From: Deltaproteobacteria bacterium
GTDB lineage: Bacteria; Desulfobacterota; Desulfobulbia; Desulfobulbales; Desulfurivibrionaceae
NCBI GenBank assembly: GCA_013349285.1
Contig: DUZU01000007.1
Span: 1 to 64,000 of the forward strand
Reading direction: 5' to 3'
Length of the DNA: 64,000 nt
The notes beneath the pieces were generated by a model. The model had not been told where the DNA came from and did no database searches. It saw only the letters and a list, made by a program, of their open reading frames with translations. Positions within the stretch are counted from its first letter, which is position 1, and each line of letters opens with the position of its first letter. Shown here piece by piece: positions 1-10,147 of the stretch. Made by a program: the position numbers and the translations under genes.

Positions 1-12
1 TTTTTTTGCAAT

Positions 13-40
13 TTGACATCTGCCGTAGGTGGAGTATAAT
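13..40 (+). promoter_or_regulatory. Consensus sigma70-type promoter upstream of secDF
   Basis: TTGACA at 13-18, 16-nt spacer, TATAAT at 35-40; first downstream CDS starts at 122. Confidence 0.75.
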
Positions 41-121
41 CTCGCCGCGACATAGTACTTAAATACGTAATAAATATATAAGATAGCCTGAAGATAATTC
101 CATCAACACCCAGGAGTTGTT

Positions 122-2680
122 ATGCCAAGTTCCCTGCGTTGGAAAGCCGGCCTGCTTTTTTTCATGATCATGTTCTCGGTAATGACGGTGCTGCCGTCGT
201 TCAAGTCCGTGCCCGACTGGTGGGCGAAATACCTGGCGCCGGGCGGTTTGCGCCTGGGCCTCGATCTCCAGGGCGGCATGCATCTGGTGATGAAGGTCAA
301 CCTGGCCAAAGCCATTGAAAACAACCTGGACCTGGCGGCCCAGGATCTCAAGGAAGCCTTGGCCGAAAAAAAGATCACCGTGGTCCGCACCTCGTCGCCG
401 GATAAAACCCAGGTTATTCTCACCCTGCCCAATACCGGCGCCCTTGACACCGTAAAACAAGTGCTCAAGGATGATTTCCCGGAACTGGACAGCACGATCC
501 AGGCCGAAGAGGGCAGCTTCCCCCGCATCTTCCTGAGCCTCAATGCTGAAAAAATCGACTTTATCAATAATAATGCGGTCAACCAGTCCCTGGAAATCAT
601 CCGCAACCGGATCGATCAGTTCGGCGTGGCCGAGCCGGTTATTGTCCGCCAGGGCGCCGATGAGATCATCATCCAGTTGCCCGGGGTCAAAGACGCGGAC
701 CGCGCCCTGAGCCTGATCGGCCGCACCGCCCAGCTCGAATTCAAGCTGGTGGATGATGCCGCCGGTCTCAACCTGAATCAGCTGATCAACCAGGCCGTCC
801 AGGCCGGCCAGTGGGCCGAAGGCGAGAGCCGGAGAAAACTCAACCTGGCCCTGCAGAATGCTCTGCCGGCGGGTTCCGAGCTTTATTTTGAAAAGGATGT
901 GGACAAAAAGACCGGCAAGGAGACCAAGACCCCGATCCTGATCAAGTCCCAGGTTTTGCTCACCGGCGAGATGGTCAAGGATGCCCAGGTCCGGGTGGGG
1001 GGCAATTTCAACGAGCCCTATGTCAGCCTTGATTTCACCGGCCGCGGCGGCAAGATCTTCGGCCAGGTCACCGAGAAAAACGTCAACAAACGCTTTGCCA
1101 TTGTCCTTGACGAGGTGGTCCGTTCGGCCCCGGTTATCCGCGAAAAAATCATGGGCGGCTCCGCCCAGATCTCCGGCAGCTTCTCCTATGAAGAGGCGGC
1201 CGATCTGGCCATTGTCCTCAGGGTCGGCGCCCTGCCCGCCCCGGTGGAAATCATCCAGAACCTGACGGTCGGCGCCTCGCTGGGTAAAGACTCGATCCAG
1301 AAAGGGTTGATGTCCGGTGTTTTGGGCACCATCCTCGTGTTGATTTTCATGATGATCTACTACCGGCTTTCCGGCCTGATCGCCAACGCCGCCTTGATCC
1401 TCAACGTCCTGATGCTTTTTGCCGGTCTGGCGATGATGGGCGGCACCCTTACCCTGCCCGGTATTGCCGGTATCATCCTCTCCATCGGCATGGCGGTCGA
1501 CTCCAACGTTCTGATCTTTGAGAGGATGCGCGAGGAGTTCGCCCTGGGCAAAACCGTGAAGTCAGGCATTGAAGGCGGCTACGACAAGGCCTTCTGGACC
1601 ATTGTCGACTCCCAGGTCACCACCCTGATCACCGCCCTGGCCCTGTTCATGTTCGGCACCGGCCCGATCAAGGGCTTTGCCGTCACCCTGTCCTTGGGCG
1701 TCTCCTTAAACCTGTTGACCACCCTGTTCGGCACCCGGCTGATCTATGACCTGCTCTATTACAGCAAGCGGTTGAAACCGCTCAAGTTCCTGCAGTTTAT
1801 CAAGAAACCCAATCTCGATTTCATGGGGATTCGCAAGTTCACCATTACAATTTCCGCAATCCTGGTTCTGATCGGCCTCTTCTCCTTTGTCGAGATCCTG
1901 CTCGGCCAGGCCAACCTGGGCGTCGATTTTTCGGGCGGCACCATTGTCCAGTACAAATCAAGTGCGCCGTTCACCTTGAAAGAGGTGCGCCAGGCCCTTG
2001 ACAACAGCCAGATCGAGGGCGCGGTGCCCCAACAGGTGGAGAATGAAAACCGGTTGATCATCAAGGTCAAAAAATCGGAAAAGGTGGTCGGCCATATCAC
2101 CAAAGAGGTAACCGAACTGCTCAACAACCGGCTGCCGGACAAAAATTTTGAGATTGAAAGCCAGTCGGAAATCGGCTCATCGGTGAGCGATGTTCTGCGC
2201 AACAAGGCCCTGCTGGCCATTGCCATTTCCCTGCTGGGAGTAATCTTCTACCTGGCGATGCGCTTTGACATGACCTTCGGCGTTGCCGCCGCCGCGGCCA
2301 CCTTCCACGATGTCCTGGTGGTGCTCGGTCTCTGCTGGCTGATGGATATGGAGATCACCCTGCTCATTGTCACCGCCCTGCTTACCCTGGCCGGCTACTC
2401 CCTGAACGACTCGGTGGTTGTCTTTGACCGGATCCGGGAAAACATGAACAAAGCACCGGGCACCAGCTTTGCCGCGACCATCAACAATAGCGTCAACGAG
2501 GTGCTGGGCCGAACCATTGTTACATCATTAACCACGGGCCTGGTCCTGGTCGCCCTTTATGTCTGGGGCGGCTCGGTGATCCATGATTTCTCCTTTGCCT
2601 TGCTTGCCGGCCTGGTGGTGGGAACCTATTCATCAATCTTTGTGGCCAGTCCGCTGCTCCACCTCTGGCGCCGCGACTAG
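122..2680 (+). CDS. secDF: Fused protein translocase subunit SecDF
   Basis: 852-aa ORF; SecD motifs (GLDLQGG, SIGMAVDSNVLIFERMREE) followed in the same frame by SecF (LGVDFSGGT, YSLNDSVVVFDRIREN); SD-like AGGAG upstream. Confidence 0.95.
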   Translation: MPSSLRWKAGLLFFMIMFSVMTVLPSFKSVPDWWAKYLAPGGLRLGLDLQGGMHLVMKVNLAKAIENNLDLAAQDLKEALAEKKITVVRTSSPDKTQVILTLPNTGALDTVKQVLKDDFPELDSTIQAEEGSFPRIFLSLNAEKIDFINNNAVNQSLEIIRNRIDQFGVAEPVIVRQGADEIIIQLPGVKDADRALSLIGRTAQLEFKLVDDAAGLNLNQLINQAVQAGQWAEGESRRKLNLALQNALPAGSELYFEKDVDKKTGKETKTPILIKSQVLLTGEMVKDAQVRVGGNFNEPYVSLDFTGRGGKIFGQVTEKNVNKRFAIVLDEVVRSAPVIREKIMGGSAQISGSFSYEEAADLAIVLRVGALPAPVEIIQNLTVGASLGKDSIQKGLMSGVLGTILVLIFMMIYYRLSGLIANAALILNVLMLFAGLAMMGGTLTLPGIAGIILSIGMAVDSNVLIFERMREEFALGKTVKSGIEGGYDKAFWTIVDSQVTTLITALALFMFGTGPIKGFAVTLSLGVSLNLLTTLFGTRLIYDLLYYSKRLKPLKFLQFIKKPNLDFMGIRKFTITISAILVLIGLFSFVEILLGQANLGVDFSGGTIVQYKSSAPFTLKEVRQALDNSQIEGAVPQQVENENRLIIKVKKSEKVVGHITKEVTELLNNRLPDKNFEIESQSEIGSSVSDVLRNKALLAIAISLLGVIFYLAMRFDMTFGVAAAAATFHDVLVVLGLCWLMDMEITLLIVTALLTLAGYSLNDSVVVFDRIRENMNKAPGTSFAATINNSVNEVLGRTIVTSLTTGLVLVALYVWGGSVIHDFSFALLAGLVVGTYSSIFVASPLLHLWRRD

Positions 2681-2693
2681 GAGTTGCTTGAAG

Positions 2694-3431
2694 ATGATTG
2701 CTTTGGATCTGCCTGAAAACATCAGGGAAATGGCGCCCGGGGAAAAATTTCAGTTCCGCTGCCACCCGGAGGTTGCCTGCTTCACCGATTGCTGCCGGCA
2801 ACTGGACCTGGCCCTGTCGCCCTATGATGTCTTACGGCTGCGGGGGCATCTTCAGCTCTCCGCCGCCGAGTTCCTTGAGAAATATGCCCTGATCGAGCAG
2901 GAACCCGGCGCGACCTTTCCCACGGTGTATCTGGCCATGGTCGACGACGGCCGGGCCAGCTGCCCCTTTGTCAGCGCGCAAGGCTGCAGGGTCTATGCGG
3001 ACCGGCCAGGGGCCTGCCGCATCTATCCCCTGGGCCGGGGCGCTTTTTCCGCGCCGGACGGCTCCAGCCAGGAGCTGCATGTATTGATCCGGGAACCACA
3101 TTGCCAGGGCTTTGACGCATCCGCCCCCCGCGACCTTGACGACTGGAAAAAAGACCAGGAGCTTGCCACCTATAACCAGGTCAACGATGAGTTACTCGCC
3201 GTCCTCCAGCACCCGCGGGTAAAACAAGGGCTCCAGCTGTCGGCCAATGAGCGGGAGGCCTTTATCCTGGCCCTCTACCGGCTCGACGAGCTGCGCGAAC
3301 GCCTTGGGGCAAACAGCCTGGAGCCAAGCCTGGAATTAAGTGACCATGAGCGACAAATGGTTGCCGACGATGATCTCGCCCTGTTACGATTCGGCATCAG
3401 GTGGGTGCAACATGCCTTGCTCAACAAATGA
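2694..3431 (+). CDS. YkgJ-type cysteine cluster protein (zinc/iron-chelating)
   Basis: Cys-rich pattern FRCHPEVACFTDCCRQLDLALSPYDVLRL ... CPFVSAQGCRVYADRPGACRIYPLG; ATG at 2694 preferred over the longer ORF overlapping secDF. Confidence 0.8.
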   Translation: MIALDLPENIREMAPGEKFQFRCHPEVACFTDCCRQLDLALSPYDVLRLRGHLQLSAAEFLEKYALIEQEPGATFPTVYLAMVDDGRASCPFVSAQGCRVYADRPGACRIYPLGRGAFSAPDGSSQELHVLIREPHCQGFDASAPRDLDDWKKDQELATYNQVNDELLAVLQHPRVKQGLQLSANEREAFILALYRLDELRERLGANSLEPSLELSDHERQMVADDDLALLRFGIRWVQHALLNK

Positions 3432-4131
3432 GACAGATTCAACCAGCTTCCCCGAGGCCATCATCGGCATGAAAACTTCCCGCAGCGCCGTACTTTCCCC
3501 TAAACTCATCGACCAGCTTCTTGATATTTCCCGGGAATACAGCGAAACCGAAGGCGGCTGCCACGGCTATGACCACTCGGAAAGGGTGCATACCCTGGCC
3601 CTGCATATCGGTCGCCTGATGAACGCCCGGCTCGACATCCTGAGCGCCGCCGCCCTGCTCCACGACATCGGCCGCCAATATGAGACCAAGTCCCAGGGCA
3701 AGATCTGCCATGCGCTCAAAGGGGCGGAAATGGCCAAGGCAATCCTCACCGAGCTTAAATTTCCCGAGGATATCCAGCAGGAGATCATCCACTGCATCGA
3801 ATCCCACCGCTACCGCAACAACAATATCCCGCAGAGCCTGGAGGCGAAAATCCTCTTTGACGCCGACAAACTCGATTCGATCGGCGCCATCGGCATCGGC
3901 CGCGCCTTTCTCTTTGCAGGCCAGGTCGGCGCCCGCTTGCACAACCAGGAGGTGGATATCGAAAAAACCTCCTCCTACACCAGGGAAGACACCGCCTACC
4001 GGGAATTCCTGGTCAAGCTCAGCAAGGTGAAAGACAAGATGCTGACCCCGGAAGGCAAAAGGCTGGCCCTGGAACGCCACGAGTTCATGGAAATCTATTT
4101 CAAACGCCTTGAAAAGGAAATCAACGGGTAA
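3412..4131 (+). CDS. HD-domain phosphohydrolase
   Basis: HD signature CHGYDHSERVHTLALHIG...AALLHDIGRQ...ESHRYRN; start at 3412 or 3469 uncertain. Confidence 0.85.
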   Translation: MPCSTNETDSTSFPEAIIGMKTSRSAVLSPKLIDQLLDISREYSETEGGCHGYDHSERVHTLALHIGRLMNARLDILSAAALLHDIGRQYETKSQGKICHALKGAEMAKAILTELKFPEDIQQEIIHCIESHRYRNNNIPQSLEAKILFDADKLDSIGAIGIGRAFLFAGQVGARLHNQEVDIEKTSSYTREDTAYREFLVKLSKVKDKMLTPEGKRLALERHEFMEIYFKRLEKEING

Positions 4132-4133
4132 CC

Positions 4134-4835
4134 ATGGATAAGCCCTCAAAAAACACCGTAGTCATCATCGTCAACGAACTCAGGAAATCAATCCTGCTGC
4201 TGACCCTGACCCTGGTGCTGGCCAGCCTGGCATTCTACTATTTTTCCACCCCGCTCCTGAACTTTCTCCAGGACCACCTTGAACAGAAGCTGGCCTTTTT
4301 CACCATTGCCGGCCCCTTTCTCGCCCATGTCAAGATCTCCCTGGCCCTGGCTCTGTTCACCTTCATGCCCGCCATTATCTACTGTTTCTGGCGCGCCCTG
4401 GCCAAGCCCTTCAAGCTCAGCCGCCTCAACGTCTTCTGGTTCGTGGTTTTCACCTGTCTGCTTTTTTACGCGGGTACGGCCTTCTGTTATCTGCTGACCC
4501 TGCCCTACGGCGTTAAATTCCTGCTCGGTTTTCAATCGGAACAGCTCAGGGCGGTGATCTCGATCAACCGCTTTGTCTCCTTTGTCTCCATCTTCATCCT
4601 GGCCTTCGGCTTTATCTTCGAGCTGCCGATCTTTATGATCTTTTTGGCCAAGACCGGGCTCATCGCCCGCAAAACCTTTGAAAACAACCGCCGCTACGCC
4701 CTGCTCGTCATCAGCATTGTCGCCGCCCTGCTCACCCCGACGCCGGACGTGGTCAATATGCTGCTCATGGGCGGCCCGCTCTACATTCTGTACGAAGCCG
4801 GGATCCTGGTGCTCAAGTTCCTCAGAATACCCTGA
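4134..4835 (+). CDS. tatC: Sec-independent translocase subunit TatC
   Basis: Multi-TM protein with TatC-like FELPIFMIFLAKTGL and LTPTPDVVNMLLMGGPLYILYE. Confidence 0.9.
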   Translation: MDKPSKNTVVIIVNELRKSILLLTLTLVLASLAFYYFSTPLLNFLQDHLEQKLAFFTIAGPFLAHVKISLALALFTFMPAIIYCFWRALAKPFKLSRLNVFWFVVFTCLLFYAGTAFCYLLTLPYGVKFLLGFQSEQLRAVISINRFVSFVSIFILAFGFIFELPIFMIFLAKTGLIARKTFENNRRYALLVISIVAALLTPTPDVVNMLLMGGPLYILYEAGILVLKFLRIP

Positions 4836-4975
4836 GGCAAGCTCTGCACAAATAGGACGATTGCATGATGGCCCGTTCTATGCTATTAAATTTTGTTACG
4901 AGATGGGAACGCGAGCAGTTTTATTGGTCAGGATCGTCCTGATAAACGGAAAAACGGGTTATACTTCATACCGAT

Positions 4976-5290
4976 ATGCCATCAAGATTTTCCCTGCAAG
5001 AGCGCAAAAAAATTATTTTACTAAGCACCCTGATCTTCTTGATCGTCGGGGCCTGGTCTATTTTCGGGCCATTCGGCGCCTTGAAATATTACCGGGTCGC
5101 CGGTGAGCTTAAGGAGGTGCAGACCAGAAACAAAGGGCTAACCCAGGCCAACGACAATCTGCGCAAGGAAATAATCAAGCTCCGGACCGACCCGGCCTAT
5201 CTTGAAGAAGTGGCTAGAAAAGAGTTCGGCCTCCTCAAGAAAAACGAGGTGGTCTATGACTTCAAACCCCATGAAAAGCGGCATCATTAA
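4976..5290 (+). CDS. FtsB/DivIC-like septum formation initiator
   Basis: Short single-TM protein with coiled coil and DivIC-type tail DPAYLEEVARKEFGLLKKNEVVYDF. Confidence 0.85.
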   Translation: MPSRFSLQERKKIILLSTLIFLIVGAWSIFGPFGALKYYRVAGELKEVQTRNKGLTQANDNLRKEIIKLRTDPAYLEEVARKEFGLLKKNEVVYDFKPHEKRHH

Positions 5291-5353
5291 TCGGCAAAAG
5301 CCAAGTCAGCTCTCCCGCCCCCCTGGGATCCAACAACAATCCGCGGCCCAGCC

Positions 5354-5938
5354 TCAGCCCACCCGGGCAAGGTCATCGATAATCCAGCGCGCCGCGTCAT
5401 AAAGATCCTCGGCCACACTCACCGGCTGGATCTGCTGATGGGGGCCGATATACTCCCGGTCGCCCCGCCCGTAACCGCTCAACACCAACAGCCCCTTGGC
5501 CTTACAGGCCGCCGCCGCCTTGAGATCGGACCAGCGATCGCCGACCACATAGGAACCGGCCAGATCGAGATCCAGCTCCCTGGCCGCTTCCGTAAAAAGG
5601 CCGATCTTTGGTTTGCGGCAATCACAGGCCAGCCGGAACCTCTCCTCCTTGGCCTCGGGATGATGAGGGCAAAAATAGATCCCATCGACATGGGCGCCGG
5701 CCGCCGCCAGCTCTTTATTCATCTTGGCATGCACCTCGCCGACCAGGCTTTCCGGAAAATAACCCCGGGCCAGACCGGACTGATTGGTGACCACCACCAC
5801 CGGGATAGACTGCTCATTAAGCAGACGAATACCGGCCGCGGCCCTGGGCAGCATCACAAACCTGGTGATATGGTTGATATAGCCCATCTGCTCGTTGATG
5901 GTTCCATCCCTGTCTAAGAATACCGCCGGTCGCATCAC
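5354..5938 (-). CDS. gmhB: D-glycero-beta-D-manno-heptose-1,7-bisphosphate 7-phosphatase (HAD)
   Basis: FLDRDGTIN, TNQSGLARGYF, CPHHPEA...CDCRKPKIG zinc loop, VVGDRWSDL. Confidence 0.9.
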   Translation of the reverse strand: MMRPAVFLDRDGTINEQMGYINHITRFVMLPRAAAGIRLLNEQSIPVVVVTNQSGLARGYFPESLVGEVHAKMNKELAAAGAHVDGIYFCPHHPEAKEERFRLACDCRKPKIGLFTEAARELDLDLAGSYVVGDRWSDLKAAAACKAKGLLVLSGYGRGDREYIGPHQQIQPVSVAEDLYDAARWIIDDLARVG

Positions 5939-7041
5939 AACTCCTCGTTGGCCTGCAACAGTCTGCAGGTTTGTTCAAATATCTCATCCACGCCGATCTG
6001 CAGCATGCAGGCAAAATCGTTCTGCTTGCAATGGGTTTTCATACAGGGGCTGCAGGCCAACTCCTTTCTCACCACCACCGATCTTTCGGAAAAAGGGCCG
6101 GTGGCCACATCATTGGTTGAGCCGAAAATTGCGACCAGGGGGGTATCCTGGGCCGCCGCCACATGCATCAGCCCGGAATCGTTGGTGACAAAGGCGTCAC
6201 AAAGGCCGATCAGGGCCATGGCCTGGGCCAGGGTGGTGTTGCCGGTCAGATCGACCACCCGGCCCGGCGCCGCCTCTTTGATCTCCGCGGCGGCCGCGTT
6301 ATCGCTCTTGGTGCCGAACACCAGCAGCGTCGCCTGCCGCTCCTCGGCCAGCCGGGCGGCCAGTCCGGCATACCGTTCCGCCGGCCAGCGCTTGGCCGGG
6401 CCATAGGCCGCCCCGGGATTAAGGCCGACGACCACCCCCTTGCTTTGTTCAGCAATGAGCTGCCTGGCCCAGGTCATGGTATCATCGGAGAGCCGCAAAA
6501 AAAGTTTATCCGCCCCGCAGCTCAGGCCGAGATCACGCATCAACCCCTGGTAATAATAGACATGGTGTTTGCCCCTGATGCTTTTTTTGATTTTCACCCC
6601 GTGGCTCAAGAGCAGACTGCGGCCATCCCGCTTATAGCCCGCCCGCACCGGGATCCCGGCCAATTTGACGAGCAGGGCCGCCTCAAAGGCATTCTGCAAC
6701 AGGATGGCCAGATCAAAATGCTTGGCCGCGATTTCCCGGCTCAACCGCCAGAGGCCGCCAAGGCCATGGTGCAGGGTGTTCTTATGATAGAGCATCACCT
6801 TATCCACATGGGGACTGGCGAGAAAGATATCGGCAACCCACGGATAGGCCAGCACCGTGATCTCGGCATCGGGGAAATTTTGCCGGATGGTGCGCACCGC
6901 CGGGGTGGTCATCACCGCGTCGCCAATCCAGTTGGTGGAGCGAATCAATATTTTTTCAGGCGCTAATTGATTAATTGTCCGAGGCATAAAAAGGGCCTTT
7001 GCTGTTAAGTTAAAAGAGAAGCAGAATTGCTCTTTTGCCAT
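5935..7041 (-). CDS. waaF: Lipopolysaccharide heptosyltransferase II
   Basis: IRSTNWIGDAVMTTPAVRTIR, NPGAAYGPAKRWP, TNDSGLMHVAAA, FGSTNDVATGP; start may be 6987. Confidence 0.9.
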   Translation of the reverse strand: MAKEQFCFSFNLTAKALFMPRTINQLAPEKILIRSTNWIGDAVMTTPAVRTIRQNFPDAEITVLAYPWVADIFLASPHVDKVMLYHKNTLHHGLGGLWRLSREIAAKHFDLAILLQNAFEAALLVKLAGIPVRAGYKRDGRSLLLSHGVKIKKSIRGKHHVYYYQGLMRDLGLSCGADKLFLRLSDDTMTWARQLIAEQSKGVVVGLNPGAAYGPAKRWPAERYAGLAARLAEERQATLLVFGTKSDNAAAAEIKEAAPGRVVDLTGNTTLAQAMALIGLCDAFVTNDSGLMHVAAAQDTPLVAIFGSTNDVATGPFSERSVVVRKELACSPCMKTHCKQNDFACMLQIGVDEIFEQTCRLLQANEEL

Positions 7042-7231
7042 AGCCCGTCAAGTTTTTTCTCTTAACAAAGTAGAGCCGCGACTAAAATCCCACCCTGACT
7101 AACCCCAATTTTCCACCCGGCCAAAATCATCGGCACCGATAACTTAGCGAAGAATTGTTCTTCTTTGTTGCAATTATATGTATAGAATGGTAAATAATTT
7201 CGTTTCAGAAAAAAGCACATCCCTGAAAATA

Positions 7232-7261
7232 CTCCTTTGGTGCCCGCGAAGCGGGTTGGAG
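7232..7261 (+). promoter_or_regulatory. Stem-loop in the rpsB 5' leader
   Basis: CTCC-N7-CCCGC-GAA-GCGGG-N2-GGAG nested inverted repeat, 42 nt upstream of the rpsB ATG (7304). Confidence 0.45.
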
Positions 7262-7303
7262 CTATGGGATGGACGCCACAACCAAAATTACAGGAGAAGT
7301 AGA

Positions 7304-8059
7304 ATGTCTTACATTACCATGAAGGAAATGCTCGAGGCCGGTCTTCATTTCGGTCACCAAACCAGTCGCTGGAACCCCAAGATGAAACCCTTTATCTTTG
7401 GGGCCCGTAACAAAATCTATATCATCAACCTGGACAAAACTCTGCCCCTGTTCAACAAGGCCTATGAGTATGTTGCCAAAACCGTTGCCAAAGGCGGCAC
7501 CATCCTTTTCGTCGGCACCAAGCGTCAGGCCCAGGATATCATTAAAGAAGAAGCCGAGCGTTGCGGCATGTACTTCATCAACAACCGCTGGCTGGGTGGT
7601 ATGCTGACCAACCATCAAACCATCAAAAACAGTGTTGATCGCCTGAAGAAATATGAATCCATGCAGGAAGACGGCACCATCAATCAGTACAAAAAGAAGG
7701 AAGCCCTGCAGATCCAGAAAGACACGGTCAAACTCGACCGCAACCTGGGCGGCATTAAAAACATGAAGGGACTGCCTTCCGCTATTTTCCTGATCGACCC
7801 TAAACGGGAAAAAATTGCGATTGAAGAAGCCAACCGTCTCGGCATTCCGGTAATCGCCATTGCCGACACCAACTGCGACCCGGATGGCATTGACTTTATC
7901 ATCCCGGGCAACGATGACGCCATTCGTTCCATCAAGTTGCTCACCTCCAAAATGGCGGAAGCCGTCATCGCCGGCAAGGAGCAACACACCGAAAGCCTCA
8001 AAGCGAAAACCGACAAGAGCGAAACTGCGGAAGAGCAGGCCAAGATTGAAGAGGCATAA
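7304..8059 (+). CDS. rpsB: 30S ribosomal protein S2
   Basis: [43 protein letters not shown] upstream of ATG 7304; ORF-track start 7178 rejected. Confidence 0.98.
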   Translation: MSYITMKEMLEAGLHFGHQTSRWNPKMKPFIFGARNKIYIINLDKTLPLFNKAYEYVAKTVAKGGTILFVGTKRQAQDIIKEEAERCGMYFINNRWLGGMLTNHQTIKNSVDRLKKYESMQEDGTINQYKKKEALQIQKDTVKLDRNLGGIKNMKGLPSAIFLIDPKREKIAIEEANRLGIPVIAIADTNCDPDGIDFIIPGNDDAIRSIKLLTSKMAEAVIAGKEQHTESLKAKTDKSETAEEQAKIEEA

Positions 8060-8173
8060 GCCCTAACATCGGTTGCAACAAGTAGATTATCGAATCGAGT
8101 CCGGTATGAGTTTGTAAATCATGCCGGACCTTTCTTTAGAAACGTTAGATCTAACTATCATAAGGACAGAGCC

Positions 8174-8767
8174 GTGAGTATTACAAGCCAAATGGTAAAA
8201 GAACTCCGCGATAAAACCAACGCGGGGATGATGGATTGCAAAAAAGCATTGACCGAAACCAATGGCGATATGGAAAAAGCCATTGACCTTCTCCGCCAGA
8301 AAGGTCTGGCCGTTGCCCAGAAACGGGCCGGTCGCGCCACCAGTGAAGGCGTTATTGAAACTTACATCCACGCCGGCGGCAAACTCGGCGCCATGGTGGA
8401 AGTAAACTGTGAAACCGACTTTGTTGCCAAAAACTCCGACTTTATCGAGTTTGCCAAAAACGTTGCCATGCACGTGGCCGCCGCCGCGCCGGTTTCGATC
8501 ACCCGTGAGGATGTCGACGAGGAACTGGCCGCCCGTGAGCGCAACATCTTCAAACAGCAGGCCATTGACTCCGGCAAACCGGAAAATATCGCCGAAAAAA
8601 TGGTTGGCGGCAAAATGGACCGTTTTTTTGCGGAAAGCTGCCTTATGGAGCAGAAGTTTGTAAAAAACCCCGATCTTTCCATCCAGGATCTGCTGAACGA
8701 GCTGGTCGCCAAACTCGGCGAGAATATCAGCATTAAACGTTTTCAACGTTTCCAGGTTGGCGCATAA
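8174..8767 (+). CDS. tsf: Elongation factor Ts
   Basis: VKELRDKTNAGMMDCKKALTETNGDMEKAIDLLR; CETDFVAKN. Confidence 0.98.
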   Translation: MSITSQMVKELRDKTNAGMMDCKKALTETNGDMEKAIDLLRQKGLAVAQKRAGRATSEGVIETYIHAGGKLGAMVEVNCETDFVAKNSDFIEFAKNVAMHVAAAAPVSITREDVDEELAARERNIFKQQAIDSGKPENIAEKMVGGKMDRFFAESCLMEQKFVKNPDLSIQDLLNELVAKLGENISIKRFQRFQVGA

Positions 8768-8796
8768 AGATCAACAACCGGATAAGTGATCAGACC

Positions 8797-9525
8797 GTGA
8801 CTAAAGCAAAATACCAGAGAGTATTGTTGAAGTTAAGCGGCGAAGCCCTGATGGGTGACGCCGCTTTCGGCATCAGCACCAAAATGCTGGGATACCTGGC
8901 CGACGAGATTCAGGATCTGGTGGCGCTTGGTGTCCAGACCAGCCTGGTGATCGGCGCGGGCAACATCTTCCGCGGGGTGGCCGGGGCCTCGGCCGGCATG
9001 GAACGCTCCTCGGCCGACAATATGGGAATGCTGGCCACGGTGATCAACTCCCTGGCCCTGCAAGACGCCTTGGAACAGAAAGGAATTTCCACCAGGGTGC
9101 TCTCCGCCATTCCGATGATGACGGTTTGCGAGGCCTATTCAAGACAAAAAACCATGCACCACCTGCGTAAAGGCCGGGTGGTAATTTTCGCGGCGGGCAC
9201 GGCCAACCCCTATTTCACCACCGATACCGCCGCGGTGCTCAGGGCGCTGGAGATCGATGCCGATCTGATCTGCAAGGCGACCAGGGTGGACGGCGTTTAC
9301 GACAAAGACCCGCTCAAACACGACGATGCGGTCAAGTTTGACTCCCTCAGTTACACCGAGGTGTTGACCCGCCGACTCAGAGTCATGGATATGGCCGCCA
9401 TCTCCCTGGCGATGGATAACAAAAAAGCCATTATGGTTTTTGACATGAATATTGCCGGCAATATGAAAAAAGCCATTATGGGCGATCATATCGGCACGCT
9501 GATTAGAGGAGAAGATAATGAGTAA
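8797..9525 (+). CDS. pyrH: UMP kinase
   Basis: RVLLKLSGEALMGD, VIGAGNIFRG, TGNPYFTTDTAA-like TANPYFTTDTAA. Confidence 0.97.
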   Translation: MTKAKYQRVLLKLSGEALMGDAAFGISTKMLGYLADEIQDLVALGVQTSLVIGAGNIFRGVAGASAGMERSSADNMGMLATVINSLALQDALEQKGISTRVLSAIPMMTVCEAYSRQKTMHHLRKGRVVIFAAGTANPYFTTDTAAVLRALEIDADLICKATRVDGVYDKDPLKHDDAVKFDSLSYTEVLTRRLRVMDMAAISLAMDNKKAIMVFDMNIAGNMKKAIMGDHIGTLIRGEDNE

Positions 9526-10072
9526 AGTTATCGATGCCATGAAAGAAAAGATGGACGCCAACATCGAGGCCTACCGCCGCGACCTGGCCAAGGTCAGAAC
9601 CGGCCGCGCCTCGATCGCCCTGTTTGACGGAGTTAAAGTTATCGCCTACGGTTCGCCCATGCCCCTGAACCAGGTTGCGACCCTGACCCTGCCCGAAAGC
9701 AGAATGATCGTTATCCAGCCTTGGGACACCCAACTGCTGCCCGCCATTGAAAAAGCTATTCATTCCTCCGACCTCGGCCTTACCCCGTCCAGTGACGGAA
9801 AAATAATCAGAATCAGCATCCCGCAGCTCACCGAAGAACGCCGGAAAGAATTGGTTAAATCCGTCAAGAAAACCAGCGAGGAGTTCCGGGTCGCGGTGCG
9901 CAACTCGCGCCGGGAAGCAATCGATGCCTTGAAGTCTCAGAAGAACGACAAAGAAATTGCAGAAGACGATTTCTTCAAGCTGCAGGACGAGGCACAGAGC
10001 GTAACCGATTCTTTCATCAAGCAGATCGACACTATTTTGGCCGAAAAAGAAAAAGAGGTTATGGAGGTATAA
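9518..10072 (+). CDS. frr: Ribosome recycling factor
   Basis: LAKVRTGRASIALFDGVKV...QPWD...GLTPSSDGKIIRISIPQLTEERRKELVK. Confidence 0.98.
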   Translation: MSKVIDAMKEKMDANIEAYRRDLAKVRTGRASIALFDGVKVIAYGSPMPLNQVATLTLPESRMIVIQPWDTQLLPAIEKAIHSSDLGLTPSSDGKIIRISIPQLTEERRKELVKSVKKTSEEFRVAVRNSRREAIDALKSQKNDKEIAEDDFFKLQDEAQSVTDSFIKQIDTILAEKEKEVMEV

Positions 10073-10147
10073 ACCCCTCGCCTTGCGGCCCGGCCCCATC
10101 GGCTCAAAGAAAAAATCAGAATACCGCTGTCAGCTGCCTAGTTATAT

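Noticed and set aside
7178-7303. Upstream extension of rpsB (ORF-track start 7178)
   Set aside because: S2 proteins begin at or near [10 protein letters not shown]; a good SD precedes ATG 7304 and the upstream part forms a leader hairpin.
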